A DNA stretch of 55,852 nt from contig NZ_SRZC01000024.1 in the NCBI RefSeq assembly GCF_004792655.1, positions 1 to 55,852 of the forward strand, read 5' to 3'. The DNA is from Palleniella muris. Lineage in GTDB: Bacteria; Bacteroidota; Bacteroidia; Bacteroidales; Bacteroidaceae. Positions within the stretch are counted from its first letter, which is position 1; each line of letters begins with the position of its first letter. The position numbers and the translations under genes were made by a program. The notes beneath the pieces are model-generated. The model saw only the letters and a program-made list of their open reading frames with translations. It made no database searches and was not told the DNA's origin. This document shows positions 18,383 to 27,696 of the stretch, piece by piece.

Positions 18383-19414
18383 ATGAAAAAGAATATTTTA
18401 TATATGGGACTTGCCTCACTGATGCTTTCGCTTGCTGCTTGTGAGAACGGTGACCAGAAATTTTCGGACTATGAGGGCGGCACTTCGGTATATTTCGCAG
18501 AACAGTATCCTGTGCGAACCCTTATCCTTGGATATGACGAGGGCGGACTCAATGATATGGACAATCAGCATAAATGCCAGATTATCTCTACAATGGGTGG
18601 CTCATACAATGGCGGAGACATCAAGGTGAACGTCACTGTCGACGAGAATCTTTGTGACAAACTTTATTTCGAGGATGGCGTTACTCCGGTGAAGCCAATG
18701 CCGCAGAGCTACTACTCACTGTCAACAAATACTCTTGACTACGGCGGTTCGTTTATGGGACGTGTGAATGTCCAGTTCACAGACGAATTCTTTGCCGACC
18801 CGGCGGCTTTGACAGCATCATACGTGATACCTTTGCGCATGACCGAACAGGTTGGTGCTAATCGCATTCTTGCCGGAACTCCGTTCGTGGAAGGCTCCAC
18901 ACCGGTACGCACAGATGTTTCCGCATGGAAAGTCCTGCCGCAGGACTATGTGCTCTACTGCGTGAAATACATCAATCCTTACCATGCTTATTGGCTTCGT
19001 CGCGGTAAAGACTTCATTAAGGAGAACGGTACGACTAAAACCAACATCCGCCATAAGGAAAATGTGGAGAAGGATGAGGTCTATGCCACAATGACAAAGT
19101 CTCTTAATAGTGTGACTTGCCCTGTTGAGGTGAAACTCTCTGACGGTACAATCCATAAATGTGAGTTGTTGCTTACATTCAGTGATGACAAGAAGTGTAC
19201 AATCTCTTCCAACACACAGGGTGTGACTGCAACCGGTAATGGTGAGTATAAGGACAAGGCAGAGATAAAGGCATGGGGCAATAAAGACCGCGACGGACTG
19301 TATCTGAACTATACTGTGGATTTCGGCAGTGTACAGGTTGCAACAGAGGACACTCTTGTATGGCAGCGTCGTGGCAGTGGTGTCGGCACATTCTCCCCGG
19401 TTTATAAAAAATAA
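18383..19414 (+). CDS. xusE: Surface lipoprotein with DUF1735-type domain (SusE-position glycan-binding protein)
   Basis: The 343-residue lipoprotein has signal MKKNILYMGLASLMLSLAAC; the Met at 18377 is an alternative start two codons upstream. The N-terminal part (to about 160) looks like the BT_3987-type DUF1735 domain (VYFAEQYPVRTL ... VNVTVDENLC ... YYSLSTNTLDYGG ... YVIPLRMTEQ). The rest is beta-rich with no catalytic motif. The position directly after the second SusC/D pair and before xyn10C matches xusE of P. bryantii. Such proteins bind substrate on the cell surface. Family is moderately sure, binding role inferred from position. Confidence 0.8.
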   Translation: MKKNILYMGLASLMLSLAACENGDQKFSDYEGGTSVYFAEQYPVRTLILGYDEGGLNDMDNQHKCQIISTMGGSYNGGDIKVNVTVDENLCDKLYFEDGVTPVKPMPQSYYSLSTNTLDYGGSFMGRVNVQFTDEFFADPAALTASYVIPLRMTEQVGANRILAGTPFVEGSTPVRTDVSAWKVLPQDYVLYCVKYINPYHAYWLRRGKDFIKENGTTKTNIRHKENVEKDEVYATMTKSLNSVTCPVEVKLSDGTIHKCELLLTFSDDKKCTISSNTQGVTATGNGEYKDKAEIKAWGNKDRDGLYLNYTVDFGSVQVATEDTLVWQRRGSGVGTFSPVYKK

Positions 19415-19430
19415 GAAACTCTGAAAACGT

Positions 19431-21557
19431 ATGAAAAAGATACATGTATTATATGCACTGGCAGCAATGACAATGATGTCATGTGCAGACGATAAATATG
19501 AGGTGTTCTCAACCGCAAACCCAAACAAGGGTGAAGCGTATGAGTATCTCAACGGTTATGACCATCTGAAGACATACGTGGACCGCGTAAAATACCCCAA
19601 CTTCAAGTTGGCGGGCGCAGTCCCAGCTTCAGAGTTCAACCAGAAACAACAGGTCTATGCTCTTGGTGTCTCCAACTTCGATGAGGTAGTGACAGGCAAT
19701 GCCTTCAAATATGCATCAGTGGTGAACGATAAGGGTGTAATGAATTTCTCTACAGTAAAAGACTTCACCGACAATGCTGTCGGTGCAGGTCTTCTCCCTT
19801 ACGGACATACTCTCGTATGGCATTCACAGCAGAATATCAAGTACCTTACAGGGCTTATGGCTGATAAGGAACTGGAAGTTGATCCTGGTGCAGGAATCGA
19901 TATAGAGGATTATTATTTGGATTATTCTGCATTGTCAAAGTTCCCGTTCTATGTTATGGAATATGAGCCGGAGTTTTCTGACGGAGTGATGCATACTGCA
20001 AACCCAGGCTCTTGGTATCAGTATTTTGCCGGTGACAACATTCCGACAACGGAAGGTCGTGAATATACAGTCACAGTAATGGCAAAGGCATCTGAGGATA
20101 TCTCCATGAATGTTAATTTCGGAAATTGGAGCTCAGCTAATAGCGGGACTCTGAATATCGGAACAAAATGGGCAGAGTATTCTGTGAAGATTGTTGCTCC
20201 TGTGACAAGCTGTTTTGTTGTGTTCCAGCCGGGAACGTCACCTGCAAGTGTTGATTACAAGTGGATTAAGGTTACTCATAAGGAGGCAGAATCAATAACA
20301 ATCCCTGTAGAAATCTTCTCTACAGATTTCTCTGACGGCAAGCCTCTCGGAGGTTGGGGTGCAGGACTTTCACTTTCTGTGGACAATGGTGTGTTCATAA
20401 TCGATAACCCAACCGCAGCAGCAGATTGGGAGAAGCAGGTTAACTGTGAGACAGGGTATGTTTACGAGAATGGCAATACCTATTTCCTCAAGATGCGAAT
20501 CAAGGGCTCTAAGGACGGCTCTTTTAATGCCGTTCTGCAGAATCCTGACGGCTACAAAGGATGTGGTAATTTCCAGCCTGTCAAATTGACGACCGACTGG
20601 CAGGATGTCACTGTCCGCGCAACATGTAATGGCGAAGGTGCTACACGTTTGCTTTTTAGTGTCGGTGCTTATGACGGCAAGATTTATATTGATGACTATA
20701 CTGTCTATTACGAGAAGTCAGCCAACTCAATCCCTCTCACTCCTGAGGAGAAGAAGGAAGTCATTACAGGAGCTATGGACGAATGGATTAAGGGTATGAT
20801 GAATGCCACAGAAGGCAGGGTTAAGGCATGGGATCTCGTCAACGAGCCTATCGGAGGTGCCAGTGATGATGGTGAGGGCAATTATGCTTTGCAGCATGCT
20901 GACAATCCAGACGACAACGGTGTGAAGGGTGACAATTTCTATTGGCAGGATATCCTTGGTGACATAGACTTCGTTGTCCTCGCAGAGAAGAAGGCACGCA
21001 AGTACTTCGCTGAATCTGGTGGCAACCCTGATGAGTTGAAACTGTTCATCAATGACTACAATCTTGAGTCTTGGTGGGATGGCAACAAGAAAGTGAAGAG
21101 TATGGTCAACTGGATAAGGAAATGGGAGGCTGCCGGAGCTAAGATTGACGGTATCGGCACACAGATGCACGTATCGCTCATCCTTGACGAGCAGCAACAG
21201 GCTGCGCAGGAGGCTTCCATCGAGAACATGTTCAGGATTCTTGCTGCTTCAGGCAAGCTCATCCGTGTCTCAGAACTTGATATGGGTGTTGTGGAGAAAG
21301 CCTTCGGTACGGGTATCAAGACCGAGAACGTCACTGAGGAGCAGCACATGAAGATGGCTGCGTTCTACAAGTGGATTGTACAGAAGTATCTTGAGATAAT
21401 TCCTGTCGAACAGCAGTGGGGTATCTGCGTATGGGGCTTGACTGACAGCCCTGCCAACTCAGGCTGGCGTCCTGGTGAGCCTATCGGAGCATGGGACCTC
21501 AATTACCACCGCAAGCATACTTATGCAGGCTATGCTGACGGTCTGAGCGGAAAATAA
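19431..21557 (+). CDS. xyn10C: GH10 endo-beta-1,4-xylanase with CBM insertion, surface lipoprotein
   Basis: The 708-residue lipoprotein (signal MKKIHVLYALAAMTMMSC) has a GH10 barrel split in two. The first part runs to about residue 145 (GHTLVWHSQQN) and the second resumes near 440. Between them is a ~290-residue insert that reads as two CBM4/CBM22-like beta-sandwiches (EYTVTVMAKASEDISMNV; NTYFLKMRIKGSKDGSFNA). Catalytic residues are in place: acid/base Glu in WDLVNEPIG (~471) and nucleophile in VSELDMGV (~614). Xyn10C of P. bryantii and its Bacteroides relatives have this same interrupted architecture. It cuts xylan at the cell surface to feed the Xus transporters. Confidence 0.95.
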   Translation: MKKIHVLYALAAMTMMSCADDKYEVFSTANPNKGEAYEYLNGYDHLKTYVDRVKYPNFKLAGAVPASEFNQKQQVYALGVSNFDEVVTGNAFKYASVVNDKGVMNFSTVKDFTDNAVGAGLLPYGHTLVWHSQQNIKYLTGLMADKELEVDPGAGIDIEDYYLDYSALSKFPFYVMEYEPEFSDGVMHTANPGSWYQYFAGDNIPTTEGREYTVTVMAKASEDISMNVNFGNWSSANSGTLNIGTKWAEYSVKIVAPVTSCFVVFQPGTSPASVDYKWIKVTHKEAESITIPVEIFSTDFSDGKPLGGWGAGLSLSVDNGVFIIDNPTAAADWEKQVNCETGYVYENGNTYFLKMRIKGSKDGSFNAVLQNPDGYKGCGNFQPVKLTTDWQDVTVRATCNGEGATRLLFSVGAYDGKIYIDDYTVYYEKSANSIPLTPEEKKEVITGAMDEWIKGMMNATEGRVKAWDLVNEPIGGASDDGEGNYALQHADNPDDNGVKGDNFYWQDILGDIDFVVLAEKKARKYFAESGGNPDELKLFINDYNLESWWDGNKKVKSMVNWIRKWEAAGAKIDGIGTQMHVSLILDEQQQAAQEASIENMFRILAASGKLIRVSELDMGVVEKAFGTGIKTENVTEEQHMKMAAFYKWIVQKYLEIIPVEQQWGICVWGLTDSPANSGWRPGEPIGAWDLNYHRKHTYAGYADGLSGK

Positions 21558-21560
21558 ATT

Positions 21561-21607
21561 ATCAACACCGCGCCCGCCGCATGAGGCGTGGCGGGTGCGG
21601 TGTTGAT
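21561..21607 (+). terminator. Strong GC hairpin after xyn10C
   Basis: ATCAACACCGCGCCCGCC (21561-21578) pairs with GGCGGGTGCGGTGTTGAT (21590-21607), one G-T pair apart from perfect. No T-run follows, so it may reduce rather than stop read-through, or protect the upstream mRNA. Confidence 0.55.
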
Positions 21608-21716
21608 TCATATTCAAATAATAAAAAAGAGACTGTTGAAAACAGATTCGCTGCAAGCGTGATTTAATATAGAAAATGATTTACAACAGTTATTTATCAA
21701 AAAGAACTACTATCAA

Positions 21717-22976
21717 ATGAAAAAAATCTTATATTGCGTTCTTGCTGTATGTCTGGCACTTGTTTCCTGCTCAAAGTATGAGGCAGATTTCATGCAGGGA
21801 AGCGTGCCTAAGAATCCGCAGCTTCCTACAGAACCAGAAGTTCCGGAAGTGTCCATTGGTGCACTGCCACAACTGTCTGTAAAGGGGCGGTTCCTTGTTG
21901 ATGCAGCAGGCAAGACTGTAAACCTTCATGGCTTCACAGATACGTATTCTCCTTATTTTGACGAGTACATGTGGGATAATTATGATGTGAATGCATGTCT
22001 CAATTACAAGCAGGACATCTTTGAAGGCATCCTGAATGCTGGCTGGAAACTGAATTTCGTCCGTCTCCACATGGATCCGTATTGGAGCAACATACCGGGA
22101 CAGCAGAACAAAGGCGAGGCAGACATCTCAGCTTTCAGTATGGAGCGTTTCAAGAAATATTTCGATGAGGTGTTCCTTGCAATGGCAAAGTACTACATCT
22201 CCAAAGGCTGCTATGTCGTTATGCGTCCGCCAGGAGTATGCCCTGAAAGAATAGATTTGAACGACTCCTATCATCAGTATCTCAAGCAGGTGTGGGGCTA
22301 TGTCTCCAACCATGAGTTTGTGAAGAACAACTCTGACATTATGTTTGAGCTTGCCAACGAGCCTGTGAATGTATGCGGTGACCACTGGCAGCCGGCAGCA
22401 AACAAGGCTGATGCCACAAAGTTTTTCCAGGAGGTTATCGACGTGATACGTAATAATGGCGCGAAGGCTAATGTAATCTGGGTGCCGGGACAGTGCTGGC
22501 AGCAGAACTATCAGGGGTATGTCGCTCATCCTGTCAACGACAATAATTTTGGTTTTGCTGTCCATTGCTATCCTGGATGGTATGGTTCCGACAAAGAGGC
22601 TGATACAGGCGAAGGCGGTGGTGTTGCGACAAAGGGCTATGGTGAATTCAAGGCAGGCTGGGACGACCTTGTAGGCTGCGTGGCAAAGACCAATCCTATC
22701 ATGGTCACAGAGATTGACTGGGCACCGGCACATTATAAGCATACATGGGGCAAAGGCATCACAGGCACTGCCGGAGGCATGGGCTTCGGTGCAAACTTCA
22801 AGAAGATTGCTGACGAGTCTGGCAATGTCTCTTGGCTTTACTTCACCACAACATCGGAAGACCTTGCCAACTTCAAGGACGAGCCGGGCACAGAAGGCAA
22901 CTACACATTCCTGAACGACCCGGAGGCATGCCCATGGGCAATGTACCACTGGTTCAAGGAATATGCAGAGGAATAA
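21717..22976 (+). CDS. GH5 glycoside hydrolase, lipoprotein (probable xylan-active)
   Basis: The 419-residue lipoprotein (signal MKKILYCVLAVCLALVSC) has a proline-rich linker (NPQLPTEPEVPEV) and a GH5 barrel. Catalytic acid/base Glu lies in FELANEPVN (~214) and nucleophile Glu in VTEIDWAP (~331); the conserved Arg (VRLHMDPYW) and His (FAVHCYPGWYG) positions are also present. GH5 covers cellulases, mannanases and xylanases. Placement after xyn10C, as in other Bacteroidetes xylan loci, favours a xylanase subfamily such as GH5_21, but I cannot assign the subfamily from motifs alone. It is probably surface-anchored. Confidence 0.88.
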   Translation: MKKILYCVLAVCLALVSCSKYEADFMQGSVPKNPQLPTEPEVPEVSIGALPQLSVKGRFLVDAAGKTVNLHGFTDTYSPYFDEYMWDNYDVNACLNYKQDIFEGILNAGWKLNFVRLHMDPYWSNIPGQQNKGEADISAFSMERFKKYFDEVFLAMAKYYISKGCYVVMRPPGVCPERIDLNDSYHQYLKQVWGYVSNHEFVKNNSDIMFELANEPVNVCGDHWQPAANKADATKFFQEVIDVIRNNGAKANVIWVPGQCWQQNYQGYVAHPVNDNNFGFAVHCYPGWYGSDKEADTGEGGGVATKGYGEFKAGWDDLVGCVAKTNPIMVTEIDWAPAHYKHTWGKGITGTAGGMGFGANFKKIADESGNVSWLYFTTTSEDLANFKDEPGTEGNYTFLNDPEACPWAMYHWFKEYAEE

Positions 22977-22987
22977 ACCGTAATTAT

Positions 22988-23040
22988 GAAAGAACCGCGT
23001 TAGCGGGCGGTTGTCACGACCAATGGCGCGGCTCTTTCTT
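22988..23040 (+). terminator. Hairpin terminator after the GH5 gene
   Basis: GAAAGAACCGCG (22988-22999) pairs with CGCGGCTCTTTC (23027-23038), followed by TT. The left arm contains an ACCGCGTTAGCGG palindrome like that in the 7619-7825 inverted repeat. Confidence 0.6.
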
Positions 23041-23139
23041 TGCAAAGCCAGACACACTATTTCTTATAATGCGGTGTCCCTGTCGGGACTCCCACTTGTA
23101 TAAAACTTTATTCATTAACTTAAAACTTAACAATGACTT

Positions 23140-24081
23140 ATGAAGAAAACTTTACTTTCAATGGTGGCTCTATTTGCTGCTGTAACAGTTAATGCGCAGG
23201 TTGTACTGGTAGACAAGACCGGTGCAGAAGTGGCACTTAATGGCTGGAGTGGAACTGTGGAGACATTCGCTGCTACCGCAGAGCAGTGTAAGGATATGAA
23301 GACAGGTGACGTGATTACTGTCGTTGCCAAGCGCGATGCCTCAAACACGACACAAGGCTATCCTCAGTTCACAGGTATTGCGAACACTGAGGGCTGGCCA
23401 TCAATAATAAGTACACAGTTGCTTGGAATGAATGGCAGCAATCTTGTTGACGAGTTCACGCCGTTTGATTTCTATCTTACGGATTTTGCTGTCGAGAATG
23501 CAAAGAAAGGTGGTATCGCTTTCAATGGCGACGGTGCGATCCTTCAGAAGATGACATGGACAGCTGACGAGAGTGGAATAGATTTCACCGGTGCGTTATG
23601 GATTGGCAATACGAAGGCAACGTGGGGCGGTGCTGTCTCTGCCGGTAAGGACGCGTTTTCCGATGCAGCAGAAGGCAAATGGTTTGAGCTGGCTATCATA
23701 CAGGAAGAAGTTGAAGGTGCTTTGCCTGTTCCTAACGGCAATATCCATTGCGGTGGTTGGGGTGGCATTATGGTCTCCAACTATGATAAGGATGCTGTAT
23801 GTGGCTTTAAATATAAGGAAGGCAAGGCAATCTGGTTCCAGTTGACAGCAGAGATGGCGACAAAACTCAAAGAAAATGGTGTTGTTTGTCAGGGCGACAA
23901 CTGGACTGGCAAGGCAATGTACATCCGCGACACAGAGCCTAACTTTGGGGGGACAGGCATCACATCCGTGGATGCAGAGAACAGCATGAAGACTTCCGCT
24001 GTCTACAACCTCGCCGGTCAGCGTGTTGCAGACAATGCAAAGGGCATTCTCATAAAGAACGGCAAAAAAATCATCAGGTAG
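23140..24081 (+). CDS. Secreted stand-alone beta-rich module protein, homologous to the esterase C-terminus
   Basis: The 313-residue product is a signal peptide (MKKTLLSMVALFAAVTVNAQ) followed directly by a module homologous to the C-terminal half of the esterase at 1-1560. Shared blocks include LVDKTG-EVALNGW, TAEQCKDMK-GD-ITV, LQKMTWTADESG, NGNI-CGGWGGIMVSN and the tail GQRVADNAKGILIKNGKKI. No catalytic motif is recognised. The mix of conserved Trp/Gly and the fusion to an esterase suggest carbohydrate binding, possibly to xylan. The short tail may be a T9SS-type or related surface-sorting signal. I do not recognise a named family. Confidence 0.75.
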   Translation: MKKTLLSMVALFAAVTVNAQVVLVDKTGAEVALNGWSGTVETFAATAEQCKDMKTGDVITVVAKRDASNTTQGYPQFTGIANTEGWPSIISTQLLGMNGSNLVDEFTPFDFYLTDFAVENAKKGGIAFNGDGAILQKMTWTADESGIDFTGALWIGNTKATWGGAVSAGKDAFSDAAEGKWFELAIIQEEVEGALPVPNGNIHCGGWGGIMVSNYDKDAVCGFKYKEGKAIWFQLTAEMATKLKENGVVCQGDNWTGKAMYIRDTEPNFGGTGITSVDAENSMKTSAVYNLAGQRVADNAKGILIKNGKKIIR

Positions 24082-24147
24082 TTAGATTATTTAGTCATGC
24101 TGTTTGTAATAGTCCTTATAATGCTTTTGCCAATAACAGCATGTCAT

Positions 24148-24180
24148 GAGAGACGCTTCCGTGAGGAAACGTCTCTCTTT
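24148..24180 (+). terminator. Hairpin terminator
   Basis: GAGAGACGCTTCC (24148-24160) pairs with GGAAACGTCTCTC (24165-24177) with a 4-base loop, followed by TTT. It ends the transcript of the module protein. Confidence 0.75.
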
Positions 24181-24274
24181 GAAACCTAAAGCCGGAGGTT
24201 CGCGAGCGACTGCTGCTTGCGGTCTGATAGCTCCTTAATTCAGAATGAAACCAAACTCAATATATATATAAATT

Positions 24275-26341
24275 ATGAATGTAAAACTATTATGTAACGC
24301 TCTTTTGGCAGCAGCATTTGCTGTGTCCTTACCGTCGTCTGCTGCTGACGGCAAGGTGCCTACCCAAGGCAAGAAGTATGTTTTCCATAGTACAGGCAAT
24401 CCTTATCTGCCGTTGTGGGAGCATCTGCCAGACGGTGAGCCAAGAGTGTTTGAAGACCCGGACAATCCGGGAAAGTACCGTGTCTACATCATCGGTTCAC
24501 ATGATGTGCGCTACGACAGCTATTGCGGTCCGGACATCCGTGCATGGTCTGCGCCGGTGGAAGACCTCAGCCAATGGCGTGACGACGGCCCTATTTTCAC
24601 TTACAATGTTGCCAACCAGTGGGACGTGATGTATGCTCCCGACCTTGTATGCGTGAAGGGAAAGGACGGCAAGAAGACTTACTACCTCTACCCACACTCA
24701 CGCGGTTGGGGACGTGAGGCGATGGTCTGCAAAGGCGACCGCCCTGACGGGCCGTTCACTCCGCTCAACCTTACCAAGGACGGACTGAAGACTCTTGAAG
24801 GCAGCTTCATCGGTTTCGACCCTTCTGTCTATGTGGAGCAGATAGAGGACACAAAAGATCCTGACTATGACAAGGGCTTCCGCGCATACGTTTACTGGGG
24901 CTACCAGCGTTCATCCGCTGCACAGCTTGACCAGAACACCATGTGGAGTGTGCGTCCGGGAACAGAGATTATCCCTTATTTCATGCCGGCAGGCACGCCT
25001 GACGGTGGCATTCGCGACCCGAAAGGTACTGAGTATCCATGCCTGTTCAAAGGCGAGAATCCTGCTGCATATAACTTTTACGAGGCCTCTTCCATACGTA
25101 AGGTGGGTAACAAGTATGTCACCGTGTACAGCGGTTTCTCGGGAGCGGAATATGGCATAGGCATCAGCAATTCCACATTGCGTTATGCTTACGCTGACTC
25201 CCCACTCGGTCCGTGGAAGAGCGGTGGTGTGCTTGTGGACTCACGTGCTCCGGTTCTTAACGAGGACGGAACAAAAATCAAAGAAAGCTATGCTGCCCAC
25301 AACACTCACGGAAGTATCGAGCAGATTAACGGACAATGGTATGTCTTCTACCACCGTCCGCCACGCGGATATATGGGCACACGCCAGTCTGTCGTTGCTC
25401 CTATCCATGTTGTCTGCGACCAGAAGCCTGTCTCCAAGGGCGGCAAGGTGGTTATCAAGGCTTTTGACCCATACGTGAAGGGTGGAGTGACCGTAAAGGC
25501 GGCCGACGGAAACGAGTACCGTGGTGCGGAGATTACCTCCGAGGGCTTCCATGTCTATGGTATGGATCCTTATCGCTATTACTCAGCGGGCATCGCCTGC
25601 TATCTTTCTGACATCTATGTGCAGGGCGACTCATGGGATATATGGAACGACCATGCCCCTGTTGTCAACCTGAAGAACGGCAACATCGTCGGTTACAAGT
25701 ACTTCGGTTTTGGCGGTCTGCAGACAGACAAACTCGGACTGAAGGCGTTTGAGGGCACAAAGAAGGGCAACAACACTCAGTTCAATCTTTTTGTGACTCC
25801 AAAGACTGACAAGGCGTTCAAAATCAGTGTATGGCTTGACGGTCCTTATACCAACAAGGCATGGAAAGGCAAGAAACTCGGCGAAATCAATATTCCTGCC
25901 AATGCTGCAAAGAAAGCGACACGCTTCACTCTTGATGTCTCCTCTGTTGTTGACAACCTCGGCAAAAAGCATGGCATCTATCTCGTTGCAGAGGGTGCTG
26001 CAGGCACTCCGCTTTGCGACATCGAGGGCCTGGGCTTCAGTTCTGACACAAAGAAGATAGAGATGCCTGTCGTGCCACAGGTGCAGATTTCCGTCAACGG
26101 CAAGGCTCTCTGCCTGCCAAACTATCCTGCACGCTCAACCAACCTCAACGGTTATGTCGACGGCAGTGTCTATGAGGTGGCATACAACAGCGCAACACCT
26201 CTCCGCGGCATAAAGATTGATGCGAAGGCGGACAGCAAGGATGTCAAGGTGGAGGTTGCTCCTGTCAATATGGAGACACGCAAGGCTGTGGTGAAGTTCA
26301 CCTACAAGGGTTTGACAAAGAACTATGTTATATCATTCTGA
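24275..26341 (+). CDS. Secreted GH43-family enzyme (xylosidase/arabinofuranosidase type) with C-terminal beta modules
   Basis: The 688-residue protein has a signal peptide (MNVKLLCNALLAAAFAVSLP...SAADG). Residues ~30-390 form a five-bladed propeller of the GH43 type: an early Asp in RVFEDPDNPGKYRVY, a middle Asp in VMYAPDLVC or FDPSVYVE, and a Glu in FYEASSIRKVG. The C-terminal ~250 residues read as a CBM6-like region (YYSAGIACYLSDIYVQGDSW, FEGTKKGNNTQFNLFV) and a last beta domain (QISVNGKALCLPNYPA). It likely removes arabinose or xylose side groups from xylan oligosaccharides outside the cytoplasm. Clan F relatives have similar motifs, so the subfamily is open. Confidence 0.82.
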   Translation: MNVKLLCNALLAAAFAVSLPSSAADGKVPTQGKKYVFHSTGNPYLPLWEHLPDGEPRVFEDPDNPGKYRVYIIGSHDVRYDSYCGPDIRAWSAPVEDLSQWRDDGPIFTYNVANQWDVMYAPDLVCVKGKDGKKTYYLYPHSRGWGREAMVCKGDRPDGPFTPLNLTKDGLKTLEGSFIGFDPSVYVEQIEDTKDPDYDKGFRAYVYWGYQRSSAAQLDQNTMWSVRPGTEIIPYFMPAGTPDGGIRDPKGTEYPCLFKGENPAAYNFYEASSIRKVGNKYVTVYSGFSGAEYGIGISNSTLRYAYADSPLGPWKSGGVLVDSRAPVLNEDGTKIKESYAAHNTHGSIEQINGQWYVFYHRPPRGYMGTRQSVVAPIHVVCDQKPVSKGGKVVIKAFDPYVKGGVTVKAADGNEYRGAEITSEGFHVYGMDPYRYYSAGIACYLSDIYVQGDSWDIWNDHAPVVNLKNGNIVGYKYFGFGGLQTDKLGLKAFEGTKKGNNTQFNLFVTPKTDKAFKISVWLDGPYTNKAWKGKKLGEINIPANAAKKATRFTLDVSSVVDNLGKKHGIYLVAEGAAGTPLCDIEGLGFSSDTKKIEMPVVPQVQISVNGKALCLPNYPARSTNLNGYVDGSVYEVAYNSATPLRGIKIDAKADSKDVKVEVAPVNMETRKAVVKFTYKGLTKNYVISF

Positions 26342-26377
26342 TGAGTGACGGTATAAACATTGCTTTCTGTGTTAAAG

Positions 26378-26412
26378 AAGTCCCGTTATCAGTAATATGA
26401 TGGCGGGACTTT
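26378..26412 (+). terminator. Terminator at the end of the xus/xyn10C locus
   Basis: AAGTCCCG (26378-26385) pairs with CGGGACTT (26404-26411). The remaining 26413-26633 bases are AT-rich with no gene that I can support. Confidence 0.6.
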
Positions 26413-26633
26413 GGTTATAAACGGTTACTGTCGCTATGTAAAATGCAGTTAGTGCAAGAAGACGTTTCTGCGCGTGTGGCTTATCCGAACTGATATAGCA
26501 TGAAGATTTGGTATAAAGTATTGATTTATATAATGATATAAATATTATTCTGTGATATTCTCTATATAAGAAGGTGTGAATACTTAAATAATATCAAAAT
26601 GATAAAAGATGTATTGGTTTTGAAGATATTATG

Positions 26634-26665
26634 TTTGTAATTCAGGAAAATAAGTTGTATTTTTG
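26634..26665 (+). promoter_or_regulatory. Promoter of the AT-rich two-gene islet
   Basis: TTTG (26634-26637), a 20-base spacer and TATTTTTG (26658-26665) match the Bacteroidetes consensus exactly. Transcription would start near 26671. A 16-codon ORF (26681-26731) begins right after it. Confidence 0.75.
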
Positions 26666-26760
26666 CATGGTGAATTAAATATGAGTATTAGAAATTTGAA
26701 AAGCATTAAAAGAAAGAATAATTGTGAGTAAGACGAAATTCAAAAAAATATAACAGTGCT

Positions 26761-27156
26761 TTGGGTACAACAATATTTGCATTATTGGGTATCTACATAA
26801 CTTTTATTGTTCTTGCTTTCTATAAAGACAATAATATATTGAAAGAACTGATTAAAGCTCAGGCTTCATTAGGCGGTTTATATGTGAACTTAATAGCGGT
26901 GGTTGGCGTGGCATATTCAAAATTTGCCAAAGAAATGTTTGTACATAGGAATGTGTATTGGTTGAGTCTTGCTGCATTTATTGTTGTGATTAGCATATTT
27001 GCACAGGCAAAAGGCTCGTTGGATAATACGATTGAGGATTTCTTGCAACCGATGTATATATCCTATATACTACAGATAATACTTGCAGGTATTATTTGGA
27101 TGCTTGCCAGCCAACAGGAATATAAAGTTCAAATAAAGTATAAAAAGAAAACATAA
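26761..27156 (+). CDS. Small multi-pass membrane protein of unknown function (start uncertain)
   Basis: About 131 residues with three to four hydrophobic segments (TTIFALLGIYITFIVLAFY; ASLGGLYVNLIAVVGVAY; WLSLAAFIVVISIFAQ; ISYILQIILAGIIWMLASQ) and a basic tail (IKYKKKT). No family is recognised. The listed start is a TTG and is weak. A better N-terminus begins at GTG 26724 (SKTKFKK), but it runs into a stop after an A7 run (26742-26748); one A fewer would join it in frame. The gene may be frameshifted, slippage-dependent, or affected by a sequencing error. It is more AT-rich than its neighbours and ends one base before the next gene, so the two are co-transcribed. Confidence 0.6.
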   Translation: MGTTIFALLGIYITFIVLAFYKDNNILKELIKAQASLGGLYVNLIAVVGVAYSKFAKEMFVHRNVYWLSLAAFIVVISIFAQAKGSLDNTIEDFLQPMYISYILQIILAGIIWMLASQQEYKVQIKYKKKT

Positions 27157-27157
27157 T

Positions 27158-27688
27158 ATGGATTCACTTATTTTGATAGTTGTGTCAACATTGATATTTA
27201 TGCCTTATATGATATATCAATATTGCCATAAAGGGAATAGAGAAAACAACAACTATGTTCAATTACACCAAGCAGAAGCAGGAACTACAAAAAGCATATT
27301 CAAAAGAAAAAATGATTTGATGCAATTGAAATATGTTAATGTAGAAGGTATCAATATGGATAAGAACCTTACTTATTTTATTGTTAAAAATCAATGTATG
27401 AAGCTTAAAGGTATTGCCGACGGTGATATTATTGGAGTCAAAATGTTTGATGGTAACTTTAGTCTGTCTTCTACAAAAGGTGAAATCTTATTGATATATC
27501 TTGATGATGAATATTTTAAAGGATTCAAGATTCGGGAACAGGGAGATTTGACTTTAGATGGAATGGCGTATGAGACTTTTCATTATAAAAACGGTAAGCA
27601 AACAAAATCTTCTAAACCACATTCGATAGAATCTATCAAAGGGGTTGTTGTCGAAGTACATGGCAGAGAATATGTTAGCTCTTGGTAA
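27158..27688 (+). CDS. Membrane-anchored protein with an S24/LexA-like domain (tentative)
   Basis: The 176-residue product has one N-terminal membrane helix (SLILIVVSTLIFMPYMIY) and a soluble C-terminal domain. Residues 77-95 (KNQCMKLKGIADGDIIGVK) resemble the GDSM-(x)n-I-DGDIV block of S24 peptidases such as LexA and UmuD. A later GEILLIYLDDEYFKGFKI resembles the strand carrying the catalytic Lys. The Ser of GDSM is replaced by Cys80 and the Gly/Asp are missing, so it may be a non-peptidase relative. It is AT-rich and coupled to the preceding membrane protein gene. Function is unknown; the fold assignment is inference. Confidence 0.6.
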   Translation: MDSLILIVVSTLIFMPYMIYQYCHKGNRENNNYVQLHQAEAGTTKSIFKRKNDLMQLKYVNVEGINMDKNLTYFIVKNQCMKLKGIADGDIIGVKMFDGNFSLSSTKGEILLIYLDDEYFKGFKIREQGDLTLDGMAYETFHYKNGKQTKSSKPHSIESIKGVVVEVHGREYVSSW

Positions 27689-27696
27689 TTCTTGAT

